Assembly (NCBI GenBank): GCA_002270565.1
Contig: NQMI01000074.1
Span: 124,001-188,000 of the forward strand
Source of the DNA: Stenocarpella maydis
Lineage: Eukaryota; Ascomycota; Sordariomycetes; Diaporthales; Diaporthaceae
DNA: 64,000 nt
Direction of reading: 5' to 3'
Below, one piece after another: positions 1 through 11,900 of the stretch. Every line of letters begins with the position of its first letter. The stretch's first letter is position 1. Under the pieces are notes generated by a model. The model did no database searches. It was not told where the DNA came from and was given only the letters and a program-made list of their open reading frames with translations. The position numbers were made by a program, and so were the translations under genes.

Positions 1-1500
1 TGGCCGTGGGCTGAGGCCGGCGGCGGGCTTGGAGGCTGGGGCGCCGTCGGCCGAGGAGGCAGCCGGCACGGGGGCTGGGGCGGGGCGCGTGGTGGGAGAC
101 ATCTGCATCTCGGGGGGGCCAGGTGCAGGGTTCGGGGGGCTTACGGCGCGCTTGCCTCCAAGCAAGATGCTTCCCCTCTTGGAGAAATTGAGGCTGTCGA
201 TGTCATCGAGGAATCGGCCCTCGGGGATGCTTGTGTTGATGGGGTGGAAGTCGTTCTGTTGCGGCGGCGGGTGGGCGGGCCCAGATAGGGGTGTTCTCTG
301 GCCGCTCGGGTCTGGAGATTGCATGTGGCTGTCAAATTGATGGATCTCTTGGCGACTACCAGGTACCGAATCGGGGGCTTTAGGCGAGGGGGATAAATGG
401 GGCGCTGGAGATGGCTGGGACAGGCCTGATTGGTGAGACTGGGGATAATGCGGAGGAGTGGGTGCAGCGGCGGCCTCGGTCAGGTTCTTCTTCCTCAGGC
501 GCTTCATGGGCGGCGGGGGCAGCTTGAGGCTGAGACCCTTGACGAGCCTCTTCGTTGGCGTGTGCCTGGGGTAGGCCACGGAGGCGACTTCCGATATGTC
601 GGAGTCGGTGACGGACCAGCGGCTCTGGAATGAGGGGCGGGAGGTGTGCTGGGATGTGCAGGGCTCATCAGAGGCCAGGGCCGGGGTGTGCTCGTCGGTG
701 GAGTAGATGGATGGGGTGTCTGCTACATCAAGCTTTCCTTGGTAGTCGTAGCGGAATGCGTCGTCGTCGTCTTCTTCTTCGTCGTCGTCTTCATCCTCCT
801 CATGCAGGGTGGCCGATGCAGAAGACAAGGTGCCCAAGAGCGAGTCACGCCTCCAGTCGGCGCAGATGGAGGAGCCTGCTGTTGAGGCGGTGGTTGAGGT
901 CGAGGGCGCGGGTGAGTGATTGCTCTGGCATTGGGGTCGAAGAGCGGGATGAAGAGGCAGAGGCAGATGCAGGCGCAAATGAAGATGCGAGTGACGCTCA
1001 ACCTCAGCCTCAGCCTCAGCCTCAGCCTGCTCCTGATCCTGATCTTGATGCTTCTCGCGAGTAGCGGCGGGCGGGGGCCCAACGAATGAATCTGAGGTGG
1101 TGGTGGTGGGTGTGGGTGTGGGTATGGGTATGGGTATGCTTGTCGCGTTGTTGAGTTCTCGCGGGGCGACGGGTGAAGGAGGGAGCTGGGTGCGGGAGGA
1201 GGAGGACGACGAGGAGGACGAGGCAAGTGGGCGGCGGCTGGTTCGAAGGGGGTTGCGAGGCGGAGGAAGGAGAATCGGGGGCTGGGCCTGGGCCGTCTGC
1301 TCGTAAGGCAGGGCAATGAGGACGGGAGTACGTGCAGGCGCATGTGCAGATGCACGCGCACGAGCACGAGTGGGCTCAGATTCTGGGGGGGCAGGAATGT
1401 GTGGAATGTAGTGCAGGCCAGTCGCCGACGCCCTCTCGCTCCTGGGCTTGGTAGCAGTGCTCCCGCCAGACCTCAGGTTGGCAAATCGTTGTGGTCCCAT
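1..1500 (-). CDS. Low-complexity, probably disordered fungal protein (3' end beyond window)
   Basis: One uninterrupted reading frame of 500 codons runs leftward from the ATG at 1500-1498 to the window edge with no stop, so the C-terminus is missing. The frame is recognisable because it gives clean protein-like text while other frames give artefactual Arg/Pro-rich stretches. The N-terminal half is rich in Pro, Ser, Thr and His, with a short Glu-Ala repeat near residue 150. Around residues 235-250 there is a run of Asp/Glu. A basic patch (KRLVKGLSLKLPPPPMKRL) follows near residue 320. Near residue 430 lies the best candidate for a conserved motif, FLDDIDSLNFSKRGSILLGG. I see no transmembrane segment and no catalytic motif. 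I do not recognise the family; it could be a regulatory or scaffold protein. Confidence 0.7.
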   Translation of the reverse strand, partial: MGPQRFANLRSGGSTATKPRSERASATGLHYIPHIPAPPESEPTRARARASAHAPARTPVLIALPYEQTAQAQPPILLPPPRNPLRTSRRPLASSSSSSSSSRTQLPPSPVAPRELNNATSIPIPIPTPTPTTTTSDSFVGPPPAATREKHQDQDQEQAEAEAEAEVERHSHLHLRLHLPLPLHPALRPQCQSNHSPAPSTSTTASTAGSSICADWRRDSLLGTLSSASATLHEEDEDDDEEEDDDDAFRYDYQGKLDVADTPSIYSTDEHTPALASDEPCTSQHTSRPSFQSRWSVTDSDISEVASVAYPRHTPTKRLVKGLSLKLPPPPMKRLRKKNLTEAAAAPTPPHYPQSHQSGLSQPSPAPHLSPSPKAPDSVPGSRQEIHQFDSHMQSPDPSGQRTPLSGPAHPPPQQNDFHPINTSIPEGRFLDDIDSLNFSKRGSILLGGKRAVSPPNPAPGPPEMQMSPTTRPAPAPVPAASSADGAPASKPAAGLSPRP

Positions 1501-4436
1501 TTTCACCCTGTCCTACAGTGTTTTTTTTTCTTTTCGTTCTTGTTTCTGGACCTGCGCGTACTAATCAGACTTCCAGCCACGGGCAGCCCTGGCTTTATGT
1601 ATGTATTTGTGTGTGTGTGTGTGTGTGTGTATGTTTGTTAGTTGTATTGGCGGGTTGGTGACAGAAGAGAGATTATGGAGACGAGTTCAGTCGGACGTAT
1701 AAGTGGTAGCGCAAGCTCATCTGAGAAGCCCAATATATCCACAACTCGGCTCGGATAAGGAAGAAGAACCAAGGAACCGGGCAAAAGATGTCAGAGCAAT
1801 AAGAAATGGAAGCAACGGAGATGGCCCTCATTACATATCCCGAGCAATTGCCCCCTCCACCCACACCGAAGCTACCTAGCATACTACGTAGTCTATATAT
1901 ACGTAGTCTATATAGGTGGAGGTGGACAATGAACATTTCTTACGGTGTCACCCCACCGCCCCGCTACATACCTTTTCGCAGGCGCGGGGCGGACGCCGAC
2001 CTCGCCCACCAGGCCGAGAAGCTCGGTACTACACAATACATATGGCACGAAAAGGTTGGCCACGATTCAAAGGGGCCGGCACTTGGCAGCATTGACTCCT
2101 GCATCCGAAACGATGTCCTTCCTAGGTGGAACTTGAGAACCTTCTACACTTCCTCCTCCTCCTCCTCCTCCTCCGGGACTGGGACCCGAGTCCCCCGTCA
2201 CCCACCCCCTTCTGCTGGCAACTCCATCTTCGCCCCGTCAGAGACTGCTGGAAACTGCTGATGTGTCCTCTGCGTCAGATTCGACGACGCAGAGACACGG
2301 GTCTCAACATTTGTGGTAGGCGTGCCGTCGTGACTGGCCCGTCGTCCACACTATCATCTGTGCTCCGAGACACACCACTCGCTCGTCAAGCAATGCAGCA
2401 CAACGAAGCACAACGCAGCACGAAACAACACAGCCTCGCCATGGATAGACGAACGGATATTGGCTGAAGCACCAGGGAAAAACTCCAACAGGGCGCAATT
2501 ACGTGGCCCTGCTTCATGCTGCCAGCCTCTGCCGGGCCAGCACCTCCTTTATGCAGACCGACGCCTCTGACCTGTCGCACATATACATACACATTGTGCT
2601 GCCAGCAGCCGGCCGACTTTCTGCCCAATGGGTGGTGACATGCATGGCACCTTCAACTCCCAGCGTGGCTTGATTCCCGGTCCCTTCCCCCAGAGTCCGC
2701 CCACCAGGAACGTTCAAGACCGCCACCGACTCGACACTGCCCGCACAAGCTGTCACTGAGATGCGTTGTAATAGACTAGAACAGCATCCAGGAAGAGCTG
2801 GGCCGCGGCCGCGATCAGCACCGTCAAAGCCGGAGGTGTGCGTGTGACTGACCACCAAGGGGGAGTGGAGGAAAGAAACATCGCGGAGGATGTGTTCCCG
2901 AGCAAGGGCACTCTGTCGGTGCGTCCCGATTGGAGGGGTCTCGTCGTTGCGGTAGTTGTGGCCGTCAAGATCTCTTGGCTTACCATTCCGCCCACCTGCG
3001 AACCGAGGAGCGTGGCCTTGGAGGATGTCACTCTATCCTCCGCCCTCCCGTTTTCGGCTAAGTGGGCCTAGACCAGCTTCCCAATCCCTACACTACATTA
3101 TACACTAGATGTTGCACCTGCTTTGATACATTTTCCTCAAAGGGTCTTCCCTGATCGACAGCCCGTCGCCCCACATCATACCCAAGCCCTGGGTGGTGGT
3201 GAGCAAGGGTGTGTGCTCCGAGTCCGTCCTCCTTCATGACTTTTGCCCCATTGTGGGGACACGCGCTTTTCCCTTCACTTGATCCCCTCATCGTACGTTC
3301 CCGGATAGGGAAGGCCATGTCGTGACTAGCTATACACTACACTACACTACCTTTTGAACTTTACCCGACTCTCTGACAGCCTATCGATCTCGTGTCACGG
3401 GACAGACATGCTGTGTCAGAGTCGTCTGAGCTCCCCCTCTGGGATGAGCTTCTAGAACAAGTTCTGTCTCTGCCACGTCCCGTTGCCATCGGGGCGAGCA
3501 CCTTATTAGTCGCCCGGCACCGCACGACCATGTTCGACAACACGCCGTATCCCGGTAGAGGGTAAGCTGGAGCAACGAGTTCCACTTTTCAGGACCAGCG
3601 GTGCCATGCATGATACGAGGGAAACGCTAGGCGCAGTCGTGGTCATCATGTCCGCAGCCGATGGAAATACACGCGGCTGTCAAAAGACCACACTCGCAGA
3701 CGGATTTGGACGTCCTGCAAAAGGATCCCGTCCACACGGAGGCCCCACTGTTGAAACCGGCGGGCTCTTCCTCGCACCTCCGGCAATAGTCCTGCTTAGT
3801 ATGACACCGGCTGACCCTATCACCTCGCGGTGCGCGTCACCAGCCAGCGGAAGTGCCTGCTCCGCTAGCGTCCGGAGGTCGCCCGGTCTGAGTTAGGACA
3901 AGCCAGCCACGCAGTAAGAGGTCCCCAACAGGGTTTTTTCCTCATGCCTCTTTCCTCTTTCCTTTTCTTTTTCTGCCTAAAAACATACATGACCATACTT
4001 ACCGGATGCGGACTGTATAAAGTCCACACGGAGAGATGAGATGGGCCATAACGGGAGGAGGAATGAGTCTGCGGTTCCCGAAGAGGTCAGGTCTCACCGC
4101 ATCGCTCGCTCGCCCAGTGACGCAAGTATACAGTCGGGTGTCGCCAACAGCTGGCGGCGTCTCTAATGCTCCCCCAGCCCCGGCGTACAAATGTCGGTCA
4201 TCTCTATTCGCTACGTGCTTATACAAGGCCGGCAATAGCCTGGTGGCCGACCCAAGGCATTGAAGACGGTATTAATTGCTGTACAACGCTCACCAATAAT
4301 AGTGACGCTAGTCCCCCCCCCTTTCAAAGGTGTCGTCCCAGTTTCCAGTAGTAGGGCCAGTCACAGACGGGCCCACAAGCCTCGCTCGGTTCCTTGCTGC
4401 TGCCTATCAGCACAGTCTCCGGTGAAGGTGTGTCCC
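1501..4436. other. Gene-free interval with microsatellites
   Basis: This is the upstream region of the leftmost gene plus the region downstream of the ankyrin/DIL gene. I find no supportable coding frame: all ORFs are short, overlapping and lack protein-like composition. It contains a T-rich tract at about 1520-1545, a TG dinucleotide repeat at about 1608-1630, a TCC repeat at about 2151-2174 and a CTACA repeat at about 3325-3350. No tRNA or 5S rRNA signature was seen. Confidence 0.5.
1608..1630. repeat. TG dinucleotide microsatellite
   Basis: About eleven TG units lie roughly 110 nt upstream of the start codon of the leftmost minus-strand gene, probably in its promoter or 5' leader. Confidence 0.9.
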
Positions 4437-7117
4437 CTAGACTTCCTCGTTCGAGTCCCAGTCTTGCTCGCCGTACATGGGCCGCCTGGTGTTGCTGCTC
4501 CCGCCACCGACCACCTCCAGCTTTGCTAAGAACTCAGGCGGCACCGTCGGTATGTATTTCCTCTCGCGTTCTCGGTTCACGCCGCCGAATCCAGCCCCGA
4601 AGCACACCAACATGTCCGTGACTGATGGTAGAGTGAATGGAAGCATGAATGCCGGGTCCATCAGGAGATTCTCGGGAGCGTCCTCTTCATCCTCGTCGTC
4701 CCCGGGTGTCTGCGGTTCTGTACCGCCGTTGGTAGGCTTCTTGGCGTTCCGTTGCGGCGTCACAGGCGCGCTCTCGGGGCCTGAGCTGCGTGTTGGGGAC
4801 GACAGCGAGGCCGCTACGCTTCGGCGATTGCTTTTCTCCTTTTCCCTTCGCACCTCCGTTTCTTTCTGTAGGTGAGTGAGGTATTTCAATGCGCTCTTGG
4901 GAAGGCCCTTTTCGCCGACTTCGGCACGGTAGTGTTTCGCAGCGTGGATGAGCTGCTGTGGGGTCAGAGACTTGAGCTGTTGCAGTGTGTCTACCAGCGC
5001 CTCCAGGTCATCGGCCCCCAGCGACGAGAAACACTGCAGCCACTGTAGAAGTTGGATAACGGGGCTCATATGCCTCCTGGCTGACTCTATGGTGTTCTCG
5101 CCATGAGCCTGCATGTCGCCGTGCTCATAGTGCTCAGGTTGCCTGTTATTAGTGCGCGCCCAGTCCTCCAGCACTGAAACGTTCATGCGTATCTGCATTG
5201 CTTTCGTCCGGGCCAGGTATTTCCTGTTGGACATGACCCGGTTGAAAAGCTCGGCCCCGAGCCAATATAGTAGTTGCGCAATGATCTGTGCAGTGATGAC
5301 CGAATGCACATCGTAGAGGTCGAGGACGAATAGTGTTGAAGAGAGGAGGGAGGTGACGTTCCTGGGTGCCGGCTTTGCCCTCTGCTTTGGCGATGGTGGC
5401 CGGTACTTCCGCTCGGGCGGTTCTTCCTTGACCTTCTTCTTGGTCTTGAAAATCTTCCACTCGTTTTGGAACGTTATGTCCTCAAAACCAGGTATTGTCT
5501 CGTGGTCCAGCATCGCGGCGTCAAGGACCTTGTCTAGTCGCCTCTCCGCGTCGCGGACGATGAGGATAAAAATCTCGTTGATCAGGTCAGCAAGCTGGGC
5601 CTGAAAGTTAACAGTAGCCTCGACAAGGCCAGCATCCTTCTTCAAATAATGAAGTAATAAAGTGGCATTCGAGATCCAGAACGCCAAAATGGTCATGTCC
5701 CACTGGTGTTCCTCGACGACCTCATTTATCCTGTCCATGGCTTTGATGAGCAACTTTGCCAATAGGTCAGAACTTGCATGATAATGGGCGTATCTCGCGC
5801 TAAGGAAGATCATGTTGGCCGGGACTGGCTTTTGAGCAGCTGATCTCTGTGGCGTCATGTTGGTGACAATGATGTCCAAGATGCGATCCAAGTCGCCTTC
5901 TTGGAACACAAACATCTGGTCATGCAGGCATCGTGCCCAGTCAAACTCCTGCTGCTCCTCCTCGAAATCATCGTCGACCTGGCCAAGTTAGCATGTGACG
6001 GTCGCGGCGCAATCAGACAAGCGGCAGGTCACACCTCTGGTTGATCATCTATTCCAACGTTTCCTAGGTCAACTTCCAAGTCGCGTGCGCTCTCCATCAT
6101 CATGCGCCTCCGCAGCTCGCTCTCCATCAGCTCCTCCTCGAACTTGTCCTGCGAGAAGCCGGGTTTGTAGAAGTCATCGTCACCGATACCAGCACTGCCA
6201 ATGTTGTACCCATTACTATAAAGGTAGAAGGACATATCGCTATCAGGTGCAACGAAATCGGCAGCGGTCCGGCCAGAAGTGGTCTTCGCGTCTGAAGATG
6301 CCCCGTTGTCCAGGAGAATCTTTGCAATCTGCTTGTGACGATTGGTCATGGCCCACATAAGGGCGCTCCAACGGTTACGGTCCTGCTTGTCGATGTCGGC
6401 TCCAGCTGCAATCAGAGATTCTACGACAGCTTCGTGGCCCTGATACCGCATCAGTCCTCGTGTCATGTCAGCTTCCCGGAGCGAGGGAACGTACAAAGCA
6501 ACTGGCGTAAATCAGCGGAGGCGTGCCGTCCTCGTCTGGGGCGTTAATGTCCACGTATTCCTTGGCCTTGCCGGCCAGTATCCGGTTGACCTGAGTGACA
6601 CTGCCATTACTCGCCGCCATGTTCAAGGCTTTCTGCAGCATCCTTCTCTTCTCGTCCTCTGAGAGCTCCTCGTTGGCTGCAATGGCGGCCTCGTCTTCGA
6701 AGCCGGGGCCGGATGAGTGCGCCGCCTGGGCTGCCAGCATCTCCATCAAGCGCGTGTCACTGTCAGAAATGCCCCGTGTGAGATCTTCGTCGTAGTTCTT
6801 GTCATCCAGGGAGAGATCGCTGAATTTAAGGGGTTTCGCAACAACCGGAGAGGTCAGGAATTGGGATTGTCCTTGAAAATGCTACTATCAGCGATCCAAT
6901 GCCCCTGAGTCTGACCGGGCGAGGGAGGGAGGTGTCGCGAACCTTGCCAACCATCGTACATCTCTGTCTCAGGGACCGGCTCCCTGGGCATGCGCCTGTC
7001 ATCGAGGGATGTGGGCAAGTCGGCGGGCAGGACCTTTGGGGGCCTCTCGTTGCCTCCACCGGCGACCTGGTCCTCGAAAGGGCTGCGAGGCCCGCCAGTC
7101 GAGGCCTCAAAGTCCAT
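4437..7117 (-). CDS. Ankyrin-repeat plus dilute (DIL) domain protein
   Basis: Four exons are inferred: 7117-6943, 6871-6495, 6439-6035 and 5978-4437, giving 832 aa. All three introns are short (71, 55 and 56 nt) with GT-AG ends; the last has a strong TGCTAAC branch site. Residues about 170-250 form ankyrin repeats, including DGTPPLIYASCF joined by splicing to GHEAVVESLIAAGADID. The C-terminal half matches the DIL domain of class V myosin tails: FWISNATLLLHYL, then VITAQIIAQLLYWLGAELFN and MQIRMNVSVLEDW. No motor domain is present, so this is the stand-alone fungal ankyrin/DIL architecture. A cargo- or membrane-adaptor role is inferred from the domain only. The C-terminus is acidic and Ser/Pro-rich. 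The start at 7117 is the first in-frame ATG after an upstream stop; an additional 5' exon cannot be excluded. Confidence 0.87.
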
Positions 7118-8990
7118 CTCGGGATCGGGAGCCTCGTGGTCCAGGGGGCGGGGGGTGGCGGGGGGTGGCGGCGTCGTCCGGGATGTCCGATGACGAGTTT
7201 GAGGGACGTTATCTCTTGCTGGGTCTGAGCATCAGGTCATCTATAGGAAGAAGCTTTGGACTCTTGATGGTATGCCGGGTGCAGCCGGAGGAGCAGGTTG
7301 TCGACGAGCTGCCGTGTAGAGTTGTGGATGGCTGTCGCCGCTTTGGAATATGTGGTTGTCGGTACCTCGTTTGGTAGGTGGTCTCTCGACCCCCTGGTCG
7401 GACCGCCTGGAGCACATGTGGGCGGGGCTGCACGGACCCTAGGTACCATGTAGATACTGTGTAGTAATGTAGGGACAGCTTGTCAGCGGTGACGTGCCAA
7501 AATCCCCAAGCAGGGGTTGCCGTACCAGGTTCTCTTGTACCTTTGTACCGGGTACTCCGTCTATAGGGTTGACCTATTATCTGGCAAGTATCGGAGACAG
7601 ACTGCCCAGGTGTGGAATACTAGTAGGTATCTGCCTAGGTAGTGATATTTTCGGCAGTAACATTACTCGCAGTCTACGCCGGTAGGGAGTCACTCGTCCT
7701 GAGGACTTCCAATATATATCCAACAGTTTCGGTATCAATTCACGTCTACTTATCCACACAGTATGTTGCCGCCCTATAGGGCAGTGTGCCCGTTGCAGCT
7801 TTGCCATTTGTGGCCATATGTATGCAGCAAGTAGACTGACCAATATTTGTTGGCTGATATCCATCCCGCCTCCATGCAAGCTGGCAGGTTGGCAAGGTTT
7901 GGGCGTGTGTCATGGAGCACCTGTCGGTCGCCAATGCCTGCCGCAGGGGTTGCAGTCTTTTGCATATCGAGAACACTATGAGACCCATCCAGCCGTTCTG
8001 GCCCGTGTTCCTGCTCTGGGAACCCGGTAGACGCTCAACGAAGAAACTCTTTCCTGGGGCAGCCCTCATAACGGCCAAAAGAATATGGGGGTCTGCACTC
8101 GTTGCCCTGGAAGATTGAAACGACGGTTTTGCACGGTTTTCGGAGGCCGTAGAGAAAGAAAAAAGGGGGGGGGAGAATAGGAATGGAATTGGGCAAACAA
8201 GGGAAAATAGCCTTCTGTAGAAGTCGCAAGCTGCCAGGATTCTACCGCCGTACCTCCGTACTTGGGCCTGGCAAGGGTTGCTTCAACGACCTTGGAATCG
8301 TCAAATTCGCATCCGACATCCAGGTCCAGGTAAAGACTATTTGTTTTGTCACCTGTTTTCATTACCATACAAATATGCATCTACCAGATCTTCCGGTGAC
8401 TAAAACCTCTCCGCTCCCATCTCACTGTGTGCACCTCACTGCTTCTTCTTCACCCGGCAGCCGCAACGCGCCCATCTGAGGAGCCCGTCTCTGCGTCGAG
8501 CCAAAGCCGCCATTCAGACAGACAGGCACAGGTACGGACAAGCATCCGGCCAGCCAGCCAGCCACCACGCGCATCAGGACACACACAGACTTGCGCCTTG
8601 ACTTTTTGACTTCACGCACCCAACTGGTCCCGCGCCGGGCCCCTGGAAGCACCTCGACTACCTACCCAGTTCTCTACCCATCGTTTGCAAGGGAGCTAGG
8701 CAGAGCAGGCGTGCTGAGTGTGACCCTGGCAGCACCATCCCTACCACTTAGTCTACGTCGTCCACCTCGATACGCGCCCGCGCCGACACCACAAAATACC
8801 ACCGCCACCCCACGAGTGCAGCGGGCAACCGAAGCAACCGACCCACCGGGCTCCAGCCATTATCCGACAGCTTCACCACTTGGTACTACCACTAAGCCAT
8901 GTGTCCAAGTAGGCTGAGACCGAGATCAAACACCTGAGACCTGAGTCTCGAGATCACACAAGCTTCGCCGGCTCGGCCCTCCACCCGACC
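7118..8990. promoter_or_regulatory. Divergent intergenic region, ankyrin/DIL gene and histidine kinase
   Basis: This 1.9-kb stretch separates two divergently transcribed genes and should hold both promoters and leaders. A G-tract lies at about 8165-8173. The 400 nt before the kinase start are pyrimidine- and CA-rich, as is common for fungal 5' leaders. No coding frame is convincing. No specific factor-binding site is claimed. Confidence 0.4.
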
Positions 8991-11900
8991 ATGGAGGGGT
9001 CGGCTATCCAAGATGAGCAGCACCACTCGACTCTCGATCCCCCGCCCCGCATCTTCGAGCGCCTCTCCCAGATCGCCGGCTACACTTGGGATGAGTCTGC
9101 CGCTCTGACGCATTCGAGCTATAACAGCTGGTATGTGTGATCTCGCCGTCGTTCCCATCTTGGCCACAGGCTGGAAGGCCCTACACTCACTGCTGGGAGG
9201 CTAACCTCTGATACGATCCACAGGCACGTATACGGTGTCCGCTTTGCCCCGAAATACTCTAGTAACAGCCATGCCACGAGCCCGGCGTACTTTGCGAGGA
9301 GCCCTCCCTCGGCCTCGAGCCGCGTCTCTCCGGCTGAGCCGCCGTCTTCGGCCTCAAATGGAACCTTGAGCGAGGCCAGCTTCGATGACTCTACGGCTGG
9401 CGCAGTAGTCGAAGAGGCTGTCGTCGCAAGGGTCTCTTATCACGTCCTCCGCGAGGAGCGCGCCTTTCACATGATGAAGAACCTGATCGAGACTGCAGAT
9501 CCGAACCAGGACCACACTATCATGCCTCTGGATCTGGTCAGGCTTGCGCCTCAGCCTGGCGACCGGGGTCAGATCATCGTTTCCATATACCAGTCACCGG
9601 GACAAAGCTTATTGCCTAAGATAATGGATCTAGGTCCTGCCTTCTACATGTGCCGGAAGGTGGAGGATAAATGGGTGGCAAGCACACAGGACAACAGCCA
9701 GCTAGGCCCGCCTATCAGCCTGAACCTCTTCCTCGATTTTGCAATTGGCGCGACACAGTGCCTCGAGATGATCCATCACGGCCTCGGGATCATACACGGT
9801 GAGCTGCGAGGCGATTCCTTTCATTACAACGAAGAAACCAACAAGGTGAAACTCGTCACGTTCGGGTCTGGACTGCGGTCGTTTGAGCATGGTCTCACCA
9901 GCACCGGATGGTCAAGCCTTTCGAAGGAACTCGGGGCCAAGCACAAGCTCCTTCATATTAGCCCGGAGCAGACAGGTCGTATGCCCGCGGAGCCAGATAC
10001 CCGCACTGATATCTACTCGCTTGGCGTTCTCTTCTGGATGTTGCTGACACAGAGCCCCGTCTTCGATGGCGACACTCCCCTCGACATTGTGCAAGGCGTG
10101 CTTGGCAAACGAGTCCCTAATGTCTCCACCATTCGGCTTGACGTGCCTGATGTGCTGGGGAGGATCATCCAGAAATGTACGGCAAAGAACGTGGGAGACC
10201 GGTATCACTCGGCTAGCGGCCTTCGTCACGATTTGGTCAAGGTGCAAGGGTTCCTATACGACAATGACTGGGAGGCGCTCAAAGAGTGGTGTATAGCTTC
10301 CCGAGATGTGAGCTCGTTCTTCATGCTGCCATCCATGATGATTGGACGTCAGAAGGAACGGGCCGACCTCTTGCGGGTTGTGGAGCGTGTGGCAAAATCA
10401 CACGCAATGAGCCATAAGGGATCAAACCGATTCTCGGACGCATCAACCTGGTCGAACGACATGCTCGATGGAGGAGATGTATCAAGTGAAGGTGCCAGTT
10501 CCGATTGTGGGAACAGGCAGAGCGGTTCTTATACCACGATGACAGACCCCAAGTCTCGCAGCAGCATGATTCCTTCTTTCTATTCGACCGATTCTCAACC
10601 CCTGCCTGGCGGGGACGCCGTTTCCTTGGGCAATTCAACACCTCAAAATCGTACAGCGTCCAGAGCTTGGGAAAGGCACCAGTCCGTCCCCTTCGAAACG
10701 AGGAGCCTGGTCAACAGTCTAGGGGAGGAGCGGCCAAATCCGGATTCGTCCTCGAGTCTATCCAAGCAATTGGGCTCGGCCAAGTTCAGAAGGCGAGGGC
10801 AGTGCGAGATTGTCACCATTGAAGGAGCTGGTGGGCTGGGGAAGAGCTGTCTCGTGCACTCCGTTCTTGCGGACGTGAGGCGGAGCGGGTACTGCGCAAC
10901 GGCAAAATTCGATACTGCTAGGAGGACTGCATTCGGGCCCCTGCTCAAGCTGCTCTCCTCACTTTTCCGCCAGGTGTGGGGCGAGCGCAACACGGAAACC
11001 CCATTCCATCAGGCGCTGAAGGCGTACATACGCCCAGTCTGGCCCATGTTGCACAAGTTGCTTGGTCTTCCCGAGTTCCTGATCGGGCCTGTTGACCCGA
11101 CAGTTTCTAGGTCAATGTCGAATTCATCGGGCGCCACGATACAGAGAAACCGGGCTCAGGGAACCCTCAGACGACGAGGTTCATCCCCCGGAGGCACGTC
11201 GACCCCTCCGCGCTCCTCATATCGAGGCTCAGTCATGTCCACGTCGGGCTCTCAAGATTTCCTGCGCACTGGTGCTTCGACCAAAAGCCTTCGGCTCATG
11301 AACACCTTTCTTGACGTCCTGCGAATGTTTTCCCAGCACAAGTTCATTTGTTTCGTGCTAGAGGACCTCCATTTTGCCGACGACGAGTCGATAGAGCTTA
11401 TCACCCAAATTATCAGCGCGAGGCTGAGGCTTGTCATTATCATAACCTACCGTTCCGATGAAATGTCCCCCGACAAGGTCAACAATATCATATCCCCGCC
11501 TGAATCCGAGGATCTACCGAGGTTCGGATCACCCGTCATTACACGGATACCCCTATCGCCTTTGGGAGAGGAAGAAATCGTTCAATACGTTTCAACCACG
11601 CTATGCAAACCAAAGGAAGAAATTCTGCCCCTCGCCCTGGTCATCCAGTCCAAAACAGGAGGGAACCCGTTCTACATGAGAGAAATGCTTTCTGCATGCC
11701 ATCGGAAACGGTGCATTTGGTACGTTCCTGGCGTTTTCTTCTATGGCGAGCTCATCCAGTTCCAATATTCGGACATCGTTGTTTTGAGAGTTAGCAAATG
11801 TCTCCATGCCACGGGCTCAACCTAATCAGCGGAGTCGAGGTTCACAGTGCTACATCAGAGTTCTTGGGGAGACGTGCGGATCCGCTGCCTTGTCTTGTCA

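Noticed and set aside
723..1367. 214-codon minus-strand ORF
   Set aside because: It is an out-of-frame reading of the leftmost gene. The frame starting at 1500 is open for 500 codons and has protein-like composition, whereas this one gives Arg/Leu and Pro runs from repeats.
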